Shown: one piece after another, positions 26,989 through 34,606 of the stretch
How the letters are laid out: each line of letters starts with the position of its first letter
How positions within the stretch are numbered: position 1 is the stretch's first letter
Program-made: the position numbers and the translations under genes
The notes under the pieces: model-generated
Told to the model about the DNA's origin: nothing
Database searches by the model: none
Seen by the model: only the letters and a program-made list of their open reading frames with translations
From: Archangium_A sp035910535
Lineage (GTDB): Bacteria; Myxococcota; Myxococcia; Myxococcales; Myxococcaceae
DNA: 64,000 nucleotides
Direction of reading: 5' to 3'
NCBI GenBank assembly: GCA_035910535.1
Contig: JAMHXF010000030.1
Coordinates: 52,081-116,080, forward strand

Positions 26989-27351
26989 GTGGTCCGCATC
27001 GAAGCAGACGTCGGTAAAAACAGAGTCGTCATCGTGATGAGCGGTCGCCCCACCGGCGAAGGCTCGAAGGACGCAGCCCGCGCGTTGGACGACGCGTTGA
27101 GCCGGCTGCGCGCTCCGGTCGACGTGCTCTCAGACATTCGTGAGCTCGAGGAGCTGGGCCCGCATCTGCTGGCGGAGTTCAAGAGCTTCGGCGAGCGGCT
27201 CCGCAGCTTCGGCGTGCGTCGGGTGGTGCGCGTCGTCGGCAAGAGCGCGCAGGCCGCCGTGCACATGGAGCGCCTCGCGCGCCACCTCAAAGGCCACGCC
27301 GCACACCTCGCGTTCTCGATGGCCGAGGCCGAGCAGGTCTTCGGAAAGTAG
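26989..27351 (+). CDS. Small STAS/SpoIIAA-like protein
   Basis: A 120-residue cytoplasmic protein. Alternating beta strands and helices (MVRIEADVGKNRVVIVMSG, DVLSDIRELEELG, VRRVVRVVGKS) resemble the SpoIIAA-like STAS family that often senses or modulates membrane transporters; similarity is by pattern only. GTG 26989 has AAGGA 7 bases upstream. It sits between an ABC ATPase and its likely permease, so a regulatory role there is a reasonable guess. Confidence 0.65.
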   Translation: MVRIEADVGKNRVVIVMSGRPTGEGSKDAARALDDALSRLRAPVDVLSDIRELEELGPHLLAEFKSFGERLRSFGVRRVVRVVGKSAQAAVHMERLARHLKGHAAHLAFSMAEAEQVFGK

Positions 27352-27396
27352 TTTTCGCCGCGTCGCGTCGGAGCGCCCGTTAAGGTCGCGCGGCTC

Positions 27397-29961
27397 ATGG
27401 GGTCTCTGCTTCGGCTGGTCTCGCTCCGGCACGTCTTCGACGCTCCGCTGCGCACGTTGTTGACGCTTGTCGGTGTGGCCGTGGGCGTCGCGACGTTGGT
27501 CGGCATCGCCGCCATCAACCGCACCGTGATGGACGCGTTCCGTTCGACCATCGACACCGTCGCCGGCAAGGCCGACCTCACGGTGGCGGCTGAATCGGCG
27601 GGCATGCCTGAAGAGCTGCTCGAGCAACTTCGCGGCGTGCCCGGCGTGCTGCACGCGTCGGGCGGCATCAACGTCATCGCGCCGGTGAAGGGCAAGCCCG
27701 GCGAGAACCTGTATCTGCTGGGCATCGACCTGCTCGATGACGGCTACTTCCGCACCTACGAAGGCGTCGACACCGACGTGGGCAAGCTGGCTGACGATCT
27801 CGAGTTCCTCAACTCGACTGATCGAATTCTCGTGGCCGACCGCTACGCGCGAGAGAAGGGCTTGAAGACAGGCGACAGCGTCGAGCTCGTCACGCCGAGC
27901 GGCGCGCAGAAGTTCATCATTCACGGGCTGCTCAAAGAGAAGGGCCCGCTCAAGGCCTTCGGCGGCGCGGTGGGCGTGATGTTCTTCGGCTCGCTGCAGG
28001 AGGCGTTCAGCAAGGGCCGCACGCTGACGCGCATCGACGTCGCCATCGATCAAAAGGTCGGCCTCGACGCCATGAAGGAGCGCCTGCAGCAAGCCGTAGG
28101 CAGCAGCATCGAGGTCGACTCGCCCGATCGCCGCGGCGCCTCGGTGCAGACCATGGTGCGCAGCTTTCAGCTCGGCCTCAACCTGGGCTCGGGCGTCGCG
28201 CTGCTGGTGGGCGTGTTCCTCGTCTACAACACGATGTCGATCAGCGTGGTGCAGCGCCGCCGGGAAATCGGCACCCTGCGCGCGCTGGGCGCCACGCGGC
28301 GCCGCATTCGTGCGCTCTTCGCCTTCGAAGCCGCCATCTTCGGGTTGCTCGGGAGCCTGCTGGGCCTGCCGCTGGGCGTGGTCGTCGCGAAGCTGGCGAT
28401 TGGTTCAGTCTCGAGCTCGATTTCGGCGCTCTACACGCGGGTGAACACCAGCGACGTACAGCTCGGGCCGACGGAGCTCTTCATCGGGCTGACGATGGGC
28501 GTGCTGGGCAGCGTCTTCGCGGCGCTGCGGCCGGCGTGGGTCGCGTCGGCCGTGCAGCCGGTCGAGGCGCTCCGCAAAGACGCGGCCATCGGCGCCGGCG
28601 CGGTCGACGTGAAGTCGTGGCCCACGTACCTCGGCGTCGCGCTGCTCGCGGTGGCCTGGCCGGTCTCGCAGATCCCTCCGCCGATCGAAAACCTGCCGCT
28701 CGGCGGCTACGCGTCGATCTTCTTCATCTTGATGGGCGTCACGTTGCTCTCGCCGCTCGTGCTGCGAACGTTGAACGTGCCGTTTCGTCGACCGGGCACC
28801 GCGCTGTTCGGCATCTCGGGGCGACTGGCAGCCGACAACTTCGCGCGCGCGCCGCTGCGCACGGCCGTGCCGGTCTCGGCGCTCAGCATCGGCGTCACCA
28901 TGGCCATCACGCTCGCGAGCTTCGTGGGCAGCTTCGAGCGCAGCGCCGACCGGTGGATCGAGCAGGCCATTCCCGCAGATCTCTTCGTGACGTCGTCGGC
29001 GCGACTGGGCGGTGTGCAGAACCAGCCGATGCAGGCCTCCGTCGAAGAAGAGCTGCGCGCGCTGGGCAACATCGAGGCCATCGACCCGGTGCGCTTGATG
29101 CAGCACGACGTGCTCGGGCTGCGTGTGCTCATCACCTCGTTGAACGCGGAGATCTACGCGTCGAAGGGCAAGCCGCTGGTGCTCGAAGGCAAGCTGCCCG
29201 ACCGCGCGCAACGTGAAGCCGGCGCCGTGGTGCTCAGCGAGAACCTCGCGCGCCGCCGCGCGCTCAAGGTCGGCTCGACCTTCCCCATCAAGACGCCGAC
29301 GGGCGAGCGGACGTACACCGTGGCTGCGGTCATCATCGACTACACGTCAGATCAAGGTTCGGTGATCCTCGACCGCGACCTGTTCGTGAAGCAGTTCAAG
29401 AACGACCAGGTCGACACCTTTCACGTGTACCTCAACGAGCTCTCGAAGCTCGAAGAGACGCGCACCAACATCAGCGCGAAGCTGGGCGACAAGTACAACC
29501 TCTTCGTGCTCTCGAACGCGGAGCTGCGTGACGAAGCGCGCAAGATGCTCGGCTCGGCCTTCAGCATCACCTACGCGATGGAGGTGGTCGCCGTGGCGCT
29601 CGCGCTGCTGGGCATCGTCAATACGCTGTTGGCGGCGGTGCTCGATCGCACGCGTGAAATCGGGCTGTTGCGCGCCATCGGGGCCGACCGCAGCCACGTG
29701 CTCAAGCTCTTCACCGGCGAGGCGTTCTTCATCGGCCTCACCGGTAGCCTCTTCGGCGTGACCACCGGCGGCGTGGTGGGCCTCATCGTGACGAAGATCG
29801 TCGGGGTGCAGGCAACCGGTTGGAACTTCCCGTTTTCGTACCCCTGGGCCAGCGCGCTGCTGCTGGTGCTCGTCGGCACCTTCGCCTCCATGATCGCCGG
29901 CATCTACCCGGCCCGCCGCGCCGCGCGACTCGATGTCGTCGAAGCGCTCGCGTACGAGTAG
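27397..29961 (+). CDS. Large FtsX/MacB-type ABC transporter permease (YbbP-like)
   Basis: An 854-residue inner-membrane protein with two FtsX units. The first has a membrane helix at about 18-40, a periplasmic MacB-like domain (about 45-250) and three helices (about 265-390; QRRREIGTLRALGATRRRI coupling helix). The second repeats this with helices near 480-505 and 730-850 (DRTREIGLLRAIGADRSHV). Two further helices lie near 410-455, giving about ten in all, as in YbbP. Substrates of this branch are mostly unknown, though lipids, lipoproteins and lipopeptides are typical of relatives. The ATPase is encoded at 26221. Confidence 0.85.
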   Translation: MGSLLRLVSLRHVFDAPLRTLLTLVGVAVGVATLVGIAAINRTVMDAFRSTIDTVAGKADLTVAAESAGMPEELLEQLRGVPGVLHASGGINVIAPVKGKPGENLYLLGIDLLDDGYFRTYEGVDTDVGKLADDLEFLNSTDRILVADRYAREKGLKTGDSVELVTPSGAQKFIIHGLLKEKGPLKAFGGAVGVMFFGSLQEAFSKGRTLTRIDVAIDQKVGLDAMKERLQQAVGSSIEVDSPDRRGASVQTMVRSFQLGLNLGSGVALLVGVFLVYNTMSISVVQRRREIGTLRALGATRRRIRALFAFEAAIFGLLGSLLGLPLGVVVAKLAIGSVSSSISALYTRVNTSDVQLGPTELFIGLTMGVLGSVFAALRPAWVASAVQPVEALRKDAAIGAGAVDVKSWPTYLGVALLAVAWPVSQIPPPIENLPLGGYASIFFILMGVTLLSPLVLRTLNVPFRRPGTALFGISGRLAADNFARAPLRTAVPVSALSIGVTMAITLASFVGSFERSADRWIEQAIPADLFVTSSARLGGVQNQPMQASVEEELRALGNIEAIDPVRLMQHDVLGLRVLITSLNAEIYASKGKPLVLEGKLPDRAQREAGAVVLSENLARRRALKVGSTFPIKTPTGERTYTVAAVIIDYTSDQGSVILDRDLFVKQFKNDQVDTFHVYLNELSKLEETRTNISAKLGDKYNLFVLSNAELRDEARKMLGSAFSITYAMEVVAVALALLGIVNTLLAAVLDRTREIGLLRAIGADRSHVLKLFTGEAFFIGLTGSLFGVTTGGVVGLIVTKIVGVQATGWNFPFSYPWASALLLVLVGTFASMIAGIYPARRAARLDVVEALAYE

Positions 29962-29975
29962 GCTCGGTGACGCGC

Positions 29976-30374
29976 ATGGCCGGCCCGTTCCGCATCCTCG
30001 TAGTTGAAGATGAGCCCGTCATTCGCGAGCTCGTGCGCAGCCTGTTGACCGACGTCGAATGTGAGGTCGAGACCGCGCCGCACGCCGCAGACGGCCTCAA
30101 GCTCGCGAAGACGCAGACGTTCGATCTCATCTTGCTCGACGTCGTCTTGCCGCCGGTCGGCAGTATTCAGCTCGACGGCGTGGCCGTGTGCCGAATGTTG
30201 CGCGCCGACGTGCGCACCTCGAAGACGCCGATCTACATGCTCACGGCGAAGGCCAAGAAGTCAGACGTCGAGACGGCGATGAAGGCCGGCGCCAACGGCT
30301 ACATTCACAAGCCCTTCCGCGGCGCCGAGCTGCTCGATCTCGTCTCGCAGCTCAAAGCGCGCCTGAACGGCTGA
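29976..30374 (+). CDS. Stand-alone response-regulator receiver domain
   Basis: A 132-residue CheY-like protein with no output domain. Acidic pocket residues are in VVEDEP, the phosphoacceptor Asp is in LILLDVVLP, the conserved Thr/Lys are in MLTAKAKKS and IHKPFRG. A short insertion (PPVGSIQLDG) follows the phosphorylation site. It could signal by binding a partner or act as a phosphate sink. No histidine kinase gene is adjacent. ATG 29976 was used; GTG 29967 would add three residues. Confidence 0.85.
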   Translation: MAGPFRILVVEDEPVIRELVRSLLTDVECEVETAPHAADGLKLAKTQTFDLILLDVVLPPVGSIQLDGVAVCRMLRADVRTSKTPIYMLTAKAKKSDVETAMKAGANGYIHKPFRGAELLDLVSQLKARLNG

Positions 30375-30380
30375 CGTCGG

Positions 30381-30707
30381 TTACGGCAGGCGCGGGTGCA
30401 GAAACCGCGCGAGCGCGAACATGTCGTCCCAGTCGAGCTGATCGAACTCGAGCGCCACGTTCTCTTCCGTGCGCCGGCGCACGGTGGCCTGGGTGACGAT
30501 CTCACGATCCCCGGGAATGGGGATGCACAGCGTGAGGCGGTCGTCAGCGGCGCCGAACTCACCGACCAGCTTGAGCCCCGCCATCGAGAGGTCGGTGGCC
30601 TTCGCGATGACCGCGCGGCCTCCGGTGAAGAGCTTGACCATGAAGCCCGCGTCGACGCGCGGGTGAAACCGGGTGGGCATGGGAGACTGCGCGGTGACGG
30701 TGAGCAT
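30381..30707 (-). CDS. PilZ-domain protein
   Basis: A 108-residue protein almost entirely made of one PilZ-like domain: HPRVDAGFMVKLF, TDLSMAGLKLVGEFG, CIPIPGDREIVTQATVRRR. PilZ domains often bind cyclic di-GMP; the N-terminal RxxxR motif is not evident here, so binding is uncertain. ATG 30707 has AGGAGA 6 bases upstream. It is convergent with the receiver gene, ending 7 bp from it. Confidence 0.8.
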   Translation of the reverse strand: MLTVTAQSPMPTRFHPRVDAGFMVKLFTGGRAVIAKATDLSMAGLKLVGEFGAADDRLTLCIPIPGDREIVTQATVRRRTEENVALEFDQLDWDDMFALARFLHPRLP

Positions 30708-30801
30708 GGACGTTCTCCTGATGGTGGGCGCTACAGACCTCGAGCAGTGTTGATCACGATGTAGCACCCGCAACTTTTCGACCCGCGTTACCTTCGGCGC
30801 C

Positions 30802-32019
30802 GTGACGAAGCCGCGCATTGGTCTGGTCTGCTCAGGTGGCGGTGCGCGCGGCGCATACGAAGCGGGCGTCATCCGCTACCTGCGTGAAGAGCTCCCGAAA
30901 TCGGCGCGGCAGCACGTGCGCTTCGACGTGCTCTCGGGGACCTCGGTCGGCGCCAGCACCGCCTGCTTCATCGCCGCGACCATGCACACGCCCGACGAGC
31001 AGGGCAAAGGCCTCGAGGCGTTGTGGACTGGGCTGAGCCTCGAGAAGGTCTTCCGCGTCGACGGTGAGTCGCTCTACTCGGTGAGCCGCAAGATCTGGCG
31101 CGCCACGCGAGCCAACGAGCGCCCCGAAGGCTGGCGGCTCTATGATCTCTTTCACCCCGAGCCCATCGAGCACCTCGTTCGGCACTCCATCGACTGGCCC
31201 CGCATCGCCGCCAACCTCGCGCGCGGGCTGTGCTCGGCGGTCTCGGTCAGCGCCACGCGCATTCGCGACGGGCGCACCGTGGTCTTCGTGCAGCGCAAAG
31301 AGCCCGGCCTGCCGAAGTGGAGCCGCGACCCGTACCGCGTCGCGCAAGAGGTCGTGCTGGGCCCAGAACACGCGCTCGCCAGCGCCGCGATTCCGCTCAT
31401 CTTCCGGTCGGCCCGCGTCGGCGACGAGTACTTCTGCGACGGCTTCGTGCGCCAGAACACCCCACTCTCTCCAGCGCTGCGGCTCGGCGCAGACCGCGTG
31501 CTGATTCTGTCGCTGCGCCACAAGCCGCGCGCCGACGTCGACCCGCCGAAGCTCAAGGCGATGCCCACCACGCCACACGTCATCGGCAAGGTGCTCAACG
31601 CGTTGATGGTCGACCGCACCGAGTACGATCTCGATCGCCTCCGTCGCCTCAACGAGATGCTCGAGAGCGGCCGCAAAGCCTACGGCGACGACTTCGTGGC
31701 GCGCATGAATGGCGCGCTGAGCTCCGTGCGTGGCCAGCCATACCGGGTGGTGAAAGATCTCGTGGTTCGACCCAGCCGAGACCTCGCCGACCTCGCGCGG
31801 CCGCACCTCGAGCGGCTCGCCAAAACGCAGACCCAGGCGCCTCTTCCCACGCGCCTGCTGCACCGGCTCTCGGGCTCGAATCTCTTCACGCAAGCGGAGC
31901 TCGGCAGCTACCTCCTCTTCGACGCTGCGTACGCCAAAGACCTCATCTCCCTCGCGATGGAAGACGCACATCAACGCCGCGAGCAGTTGATGTCCTTCTT
32001 CGACCCCGACGCGAACTGA
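30802..32019 (+). CDS. Patatin-like phospholipase
   Basis: A 405-residue protein with the patatin fold: oxyanion loop GGGARG (12-17), nucleophile elbow GTSVG with Ser48, and the second dyad residue Asp213 in CDGFVRQN. It should hydrolyse acyl ester bonds of lipids by a Ser-Asp dyad. There is no signal peptide, so it acts in the cytoplasm or on the inner leaflet, unless exported by another route; it lies just before a type III export locus. The C-terminal 150 residues are helical and not recognised. Confidence 0.88.
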   Translation: MTKPRIGLVCSGGGARGAYEAGVIRYLREELPKSARQHVRFDVLSGTSVGASTACFIAATMHTPDEQGKGLEALWTGLSLEKVFRVDGESLYSVSRKIWRATRANERPEGWRLYDLFHPEPIEHLVRHSIDWPRIAANLARGLCSAVSVSATRIRDGRTVVFVQRKEPGLPKWSRDPYRVAQEVVLGPEHALASAAIPLIFRSARVGDEYFCDGFVRQNTPLSPALRLGADRVLILSLRHKPRADVDPPKLKAMPTTPHVIGKVLNALMVDRTEYDLDRLRRLNEMLESGRKAYGDDFVARMNGALSSVRGQPYRVVKDLVVRPSRDLADLARPHLERLAKTQTQAPLPTRLLHRLSGSNLFTQAELGSYLLFDAAYAKDLISLAMEDAHQRREQLMSFFDPDAN

Positions 32020-32044
32020 CGAGCACCGTCCCGTTCGGGAAACG

Positions 32045-32062
32045 AGTCTCACTGCTGAGACT
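32045..32062. repeat. Perfect inverted repeat before the export locus
   Basis: AGTCTCA and TGAGACT flank CTGC: a 7-bp perfect dyad about 85 bp before the first type III gene. No T-run follows. It could be an operator or a hairpin at the end of the patatin transcript. Confidence 0.4.
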
Positions 32063-32148
32063 GCGGGTTCGACCGAGTTCCGCGCACTTGGCGTCGGCAC
32101 GAGTCCTGAAGAGCGCTCCGTCACCCACGCAGCACCGGAGACGCTCAC

Positions 32149-32637
32149 ATGGACTCGTCGAACCGCATCTCGCTGACCCCCACCGTCGCTCGTCAGACGC
32201 CGAAGAACGAGTTCGGCAACGTGCTCAAAGACGCGCTGCAGACGGCGGCCAACGTCGGAGGCTCCCTGCTCGGCGGCGCCGGCATTCCCGGCGCTGGCGT
32301 CATCAGCGCGGCGGTCAGCAACGTGACCGCGCTCGCGAGTTCGGGCGGTGGCGCACGTTCGGCATCTCTCGCAGCGACAGGCGTGACGAACATCGGTGGT
32401 GGCAACAGCGTGGGCAGCGTCGGCGGCGCAAGCGGTGCGACGCAGGCGGCGATGAACACCTCCATCGGCGCTGGCAGCGACATGAGCGGCGCCATCGGCC
32501 AGATGAGAGCCGAAGCCGACCGCTCGATGATGATGCAGATGCAGATGCAGAACGAGAGCCGTGAGTACAACACGCTCTCGAACGTGCTGAAGGTTCGCCA
32601 CGATTCGGCGAAGTCAGCCATCAACAACATCCGGTAA
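32149..32637 (+). CDS. Candidate needle/filament subunit of the type III system (SctF-like)
   Basis: A 162-residue protein with no signal peptide. Residues 20-115 are rich in Gly, Ser and Ala with two hydrophobic stretches. Residues 118-162 form a predicted helix, rich in Met and Gln, that ends SREYNTLSNVLKVRHDSAKSAINNIR in outline. That end resembles the C-terminus of needle proteins such as MxiH and PrgI (EYxLYRNAQSNTVKV, then DxDAAIIQNFR): Tyr, Asn, Lys-Val, Asp, Ala-Ile and final Arg fall in the same order. Position supports it: needle, inner rod and SctJ genes are adjacent in this order in prgI-prgJ-prgK. Twice the usual length argues against a simple orthologue. GGAGA lies 6-7 bases before the ATG. 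Confidence 0.5.
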   Translation: MDSSNRISLTPTVARQTPKNEFGNVLKDALQTAANVGGSLLGGAGIPGAGVISAAVSNVTALASSGGGARSASLAATGVTNIGGGNSVGSVGGASGATQAAMNTSIGAGSDMSGAIGQMRAEADRSMMMQMQMQNESREYNTLSNVLKVRHDSAKSAINNIR

Positions 32638-32642
32638 CGGTC

Positions 32643-33092
32643 ATGGCGATCAACCCACTCGGGAGCGCCGGCCCCTCGAACATCTCCGGCGCAGGCGGCC
32701 CACAGAAGACCGGCGAGAGCTTCGGCAAGGTGATGAAGGGCCAGGCACGCCTCGAGAACGCACCGACGCCGGTTCAGAACCCGCCACTGAAAGAAGCGAG
32801 CTCGGTGCAGCAGGCGCAAGCCGGCAAGTGCCGCGCAGAAAGCACGAAGTCAGTCGGCGCCGTCGACACCAAACAGGTCACCGCCACCAAGGTGCTCGAC
32901 CAGGTAAACGCCGCGCAGAACCGCATGGAGCAACTGCTCAAGGTCGCCGAGTCGGGGAAGTCGTTTTCACCCGCTGAGCTGCTCTCGCTGCAGACCCACG
33001 TGTACCGCGCCTCCCAGGAGCTCGACCTCGCCGGCAAGGTCGTCGAGAAGGCCACGGGCGGCATCAAGCAGGTCCTCCAGACCCAGGTGTGA
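32643..33092 (+). CDS. sctI: Inner-rod protein of the type III system (SctI-like)
   Basis: A 149-residue soluble protein. The first 75 residues are Pro/Ser/Gln-rich and probably disordered. Residues about 85-149 form two helices; the end (SPAELLSLQTHVYRASQEL, then DLAGKVVEKATGGIKQVL) matches the conserved C-terminal pattern of YscI/HrpB inner-rod proteins, LxxLQ, YxxSxE, KxVxKxxxGxKxLxxxQ. Inner rods line the secretion channel inside the basal body. It lies 5 bp after the needle candidate and overlaps a possible GTG start of sctJ. One Cys (residue 61) is in the variable half. Confidence 0.75.
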   Translation: MAINPLGSAGPSNISGAGGPQKTGESFGKVMKGQARLENAPTPVQNPPLKEASSVQQAQAGKCRAESTKSVGAVDTKQVTATKVLDQVNAAQNRMEQLLKVAESGKSFSPAELLSLQTHVYRASQELDLAGKVVEKATGGIKQVLQTQV

Positions 33093-33097
33093 CGCCC

Positions 33098-33901
33098 ATG
33101 AAACGCTCTCTCCTTCTGCTGTGCATGTTGTTGGCCGGCTGCGCGACGCAGATTCAGCACGGCCTCGAAGAACGCGACGCCAACGAGATCATCTCGGCGC
33201 TCGTGGCGCGCGGCTTCGACGCGAAGAAAGTGCCCGAGAAGGGCAAGAAGCCCACGTGGGCCATCGAGCTCGACGACTCGCAGGCGACCGACGCAATGCG
33301 CGTGCTGACCGAACTCAAGCTGCCCCGCCCGACGCGCCTCAAGACGCAGACCCTCGCGGCGAACGCCGGCCTCATCGACACGCCTTCGGCTGAACGGCTC
33401 CGCCAGCTCGAAGCGCAGGAAGGCGACATTGAAGAGTCGCTCGAGACGATGGACGGCGTGACGTCGGCCTCGGTGGAGCTGGTCGTACCGCTCGCGCCGC
33501 GGCCGGGTCAGCTTGCGACGCCCTCGAAGGCCTCGGTGTTGCTGCGCGCACACCCCGATGCGCTGGAGCGCCTGCAGCAACAGCGTGCACAGCTGAGGGC
33601 CCTCGTCGCTGCGTCGGTCGAAGGCCTCCAGTCAGAGGACGTGGTGCTGGTCGTCGACCCCGTCGTGATTCCGTCAGCCCCGCCCCGCGTCGACACGCGC
33701 AGCACGCTCAAGCCGCTCGTCATCGGCCTGGGCATCGCGCTCTCGGTGCTGGCCATGGCGCTGGTGGGCTTGACCTTGCGCATGCGCAGCTTGAAGGCCG
33801 CACCGAAGTCGATGCCCGTCGCTCCGAGTGCCGCGGCCACGCCGCCACCGGCTCCGGCGCGCCCTGTCATCAACCCGGCCGTGCAGCGCAAGGTGGCCTG
33901 A
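33098..33901 (+). CDS. sctJ: SctJ inner-membrane ring lipoprotein (YscJ/FliF family)
   Basis: A 267-residue lipoprotein. The signal is MKRSLLLLCMLLAGC (Cys15). Two ring-building domains follow: residues 20-75 (ERDANEIISALVARGFDAKKV, the YscJ start) and 85-180 (ERLRQLEAQEGDIEESLETMDGVTSASVELVVP). A C-terminal membrane helix is at about 206-230, then a short cytoplasmic tail. It forms the inner-membrane ring that anchors the export gate. ATG 33098 was chosen to give the lipobox; GTG 33089 overlaps the sctI stop and would add three residues. Confidence 0.9.
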   Translation: MKRSLLLLCMLLAGCATQIQHGLEERDANEIISALVARGFDAKKVPEKGKKPTWAIELDDSQATDAMRVLTELKLPRPTRLKTQTLAANAGLIDTPSAERLRQLEAQEGDIEESLETMDGVTSASVELVVPLAPRPGQLATPSKASVLLRAHPDALERLQQQRAQLRALVAASVEGLQSEDVVLVVDPVVIPSAPPRVDTRSTLKPLVIGLGIALSVLAMALVGLTLRMRSLKAAPKSMPVAPSAAATPPPAPARPVINPAVQRKVA

Positions 33902-33902
33902 C

Positions 33903-34316
33903 GTGAGCGCCACGAAGGTCGACCGCCAGAAGTCCAAAGAAGCCCGAACCCTGGGCTTCGCAGAGAAGGTGGCGCTCTTCGTCACCGCGATGCACCGAGA
34001 CCGCGCCGAGGTGCTGCTCGCCGGCCTCGCAACGGAATCACAGACGCGCGCCACTCAGTTCGCGGCGCACGTGAAGCAGTGGGACTCGGGGCGCAGACAG
34101 GCTCGCCTGGCACACGAGTTCGGAGTTCGGCCGGGCGCAGCTGACCGGCTGAAGGAGGTGGTGGTGGGCGTGGACGGAGTTCTGCGGGCCGCTGTCGTCG
34201 CATCGTTTCCCCTGGCGATGCGGCAACAGTTCCCTCAGTTCAAGGGCGAGGTGGAGTCGTTTCCGGAGGTGGTGCGTGGGTTGGCGGCGCGGCTGGTGAG
34301 AGAGGCGGGCCGGTAG
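33903..34316 (+). CDS. Unknown type III locus protein, weakly FliG/SctK-like
   Basis: A 137-residue helical cytoplasmic protein, starting GTG one base after sctJ. Residues 15-75 (FAEKVALFVTAMHRDRAEVLLAGL, then LAHEFGVRPG) recall the N-terminal domain of FliG, which binds the inner-membrane ring, and SctK-type adaptors; the likeness is weak. A gene between SctJ and SctQ is where an adaptor to the cytoplasmic ring would be expected. Its last 22 codons are copied imperfectly downstream, so the true C-terminus may once have differed. Confidence 0.55.
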   Translation: MSATKVDRQKSKEARTLGFAEKVALFVTAMHRDRAEVLLAGLATESQTRATQFAAHVKQWDSGRRQARLAHEFGVRPGAADRLKEVVVGVDGVLRAAVVASFPLAMRQQFPQFKGEVESFPEVVRGLAARLVREAGR

Positions 34317-34417
34317 CGGAGACGATGCGGGCGTGGGGTGGTGGAGTCGTTTCCGAAGGTGGGGCGTGGGTTGGAGGCAGCGGGAACGATGTGGGCGTGG
34401 GTGGGAGGCGTGGAGTC
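34251..34417 (+). repeat. Imperfect tandem repeat at the 3' end of the unknown type III gene
   Basis: GTGGAGTCGTTTCC begins a unit at 34251 and again at 34341, 90 bp apart. Over the first 34 bases the copies differ at two positions (34251-34284 against 34341-34374). The second copy also repeats the GCGGGCGTGGG part after a deletion of about 20 bp, and a third partial copy starts at 34410 (GTGGAGTC). The first copy is coding, the others are not. The strand is strongly G-rich here. Confidence 0.8.
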
Positions 34418-34485
34418 ACCCCCCGGGAAGGGGTGAACGGGTCAGCGCTCGGTGATTCCCCCGAGCCGAGCGTTGATGTGGGTCG

Positions 34486-34514
34486 AGGCGGTGCCCTGAT
34501 GAGGGGCACCGCCT
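34486..34514 (+). terminator. Intrinsic terminator between the two type III blocks
   Basis: An 11-bp perfect stem (AGGCGGTGCCC / GGGCACCGCCT) with a 7-base loop is followed by TTGGTTTGT. This should end the transcript that carries the sctI-sctJ block, so sctQ onwards needs its own promoter in the 90 bp that follow. Confidence 0.8.
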
Positions 34515-34606
34515 TTGGTTTGTCTCCCGCGGCGGACGGCGCAGTTCCGCAAGTGTCTGTATTGATTGGCCCGGCGGTTGGCGCGGCTCCTGAAAAGAGC
34601 CCCTGC

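Noticed and set aside
32066..32090. GGGTTCGA-like tRNA T-arm sequence
   Set aside because: The flanking bases do not pair into a T-arm and no acceptor, D or anticodon stem is found nearby.
34566..34581. Possible sigma-54 promoter before sctQ (TTGGCCCG, 4 bases, TTGG)
   Set aside because: The nearly invariant -12 GC is GG here and the leader left before the ATG would be only about 14 bases.
34325..34606. N-terminal extension of SctQ
   Set aside because: The added residues come from the G-rich tandem repeat and terminator region, so translation from there is unlikely.
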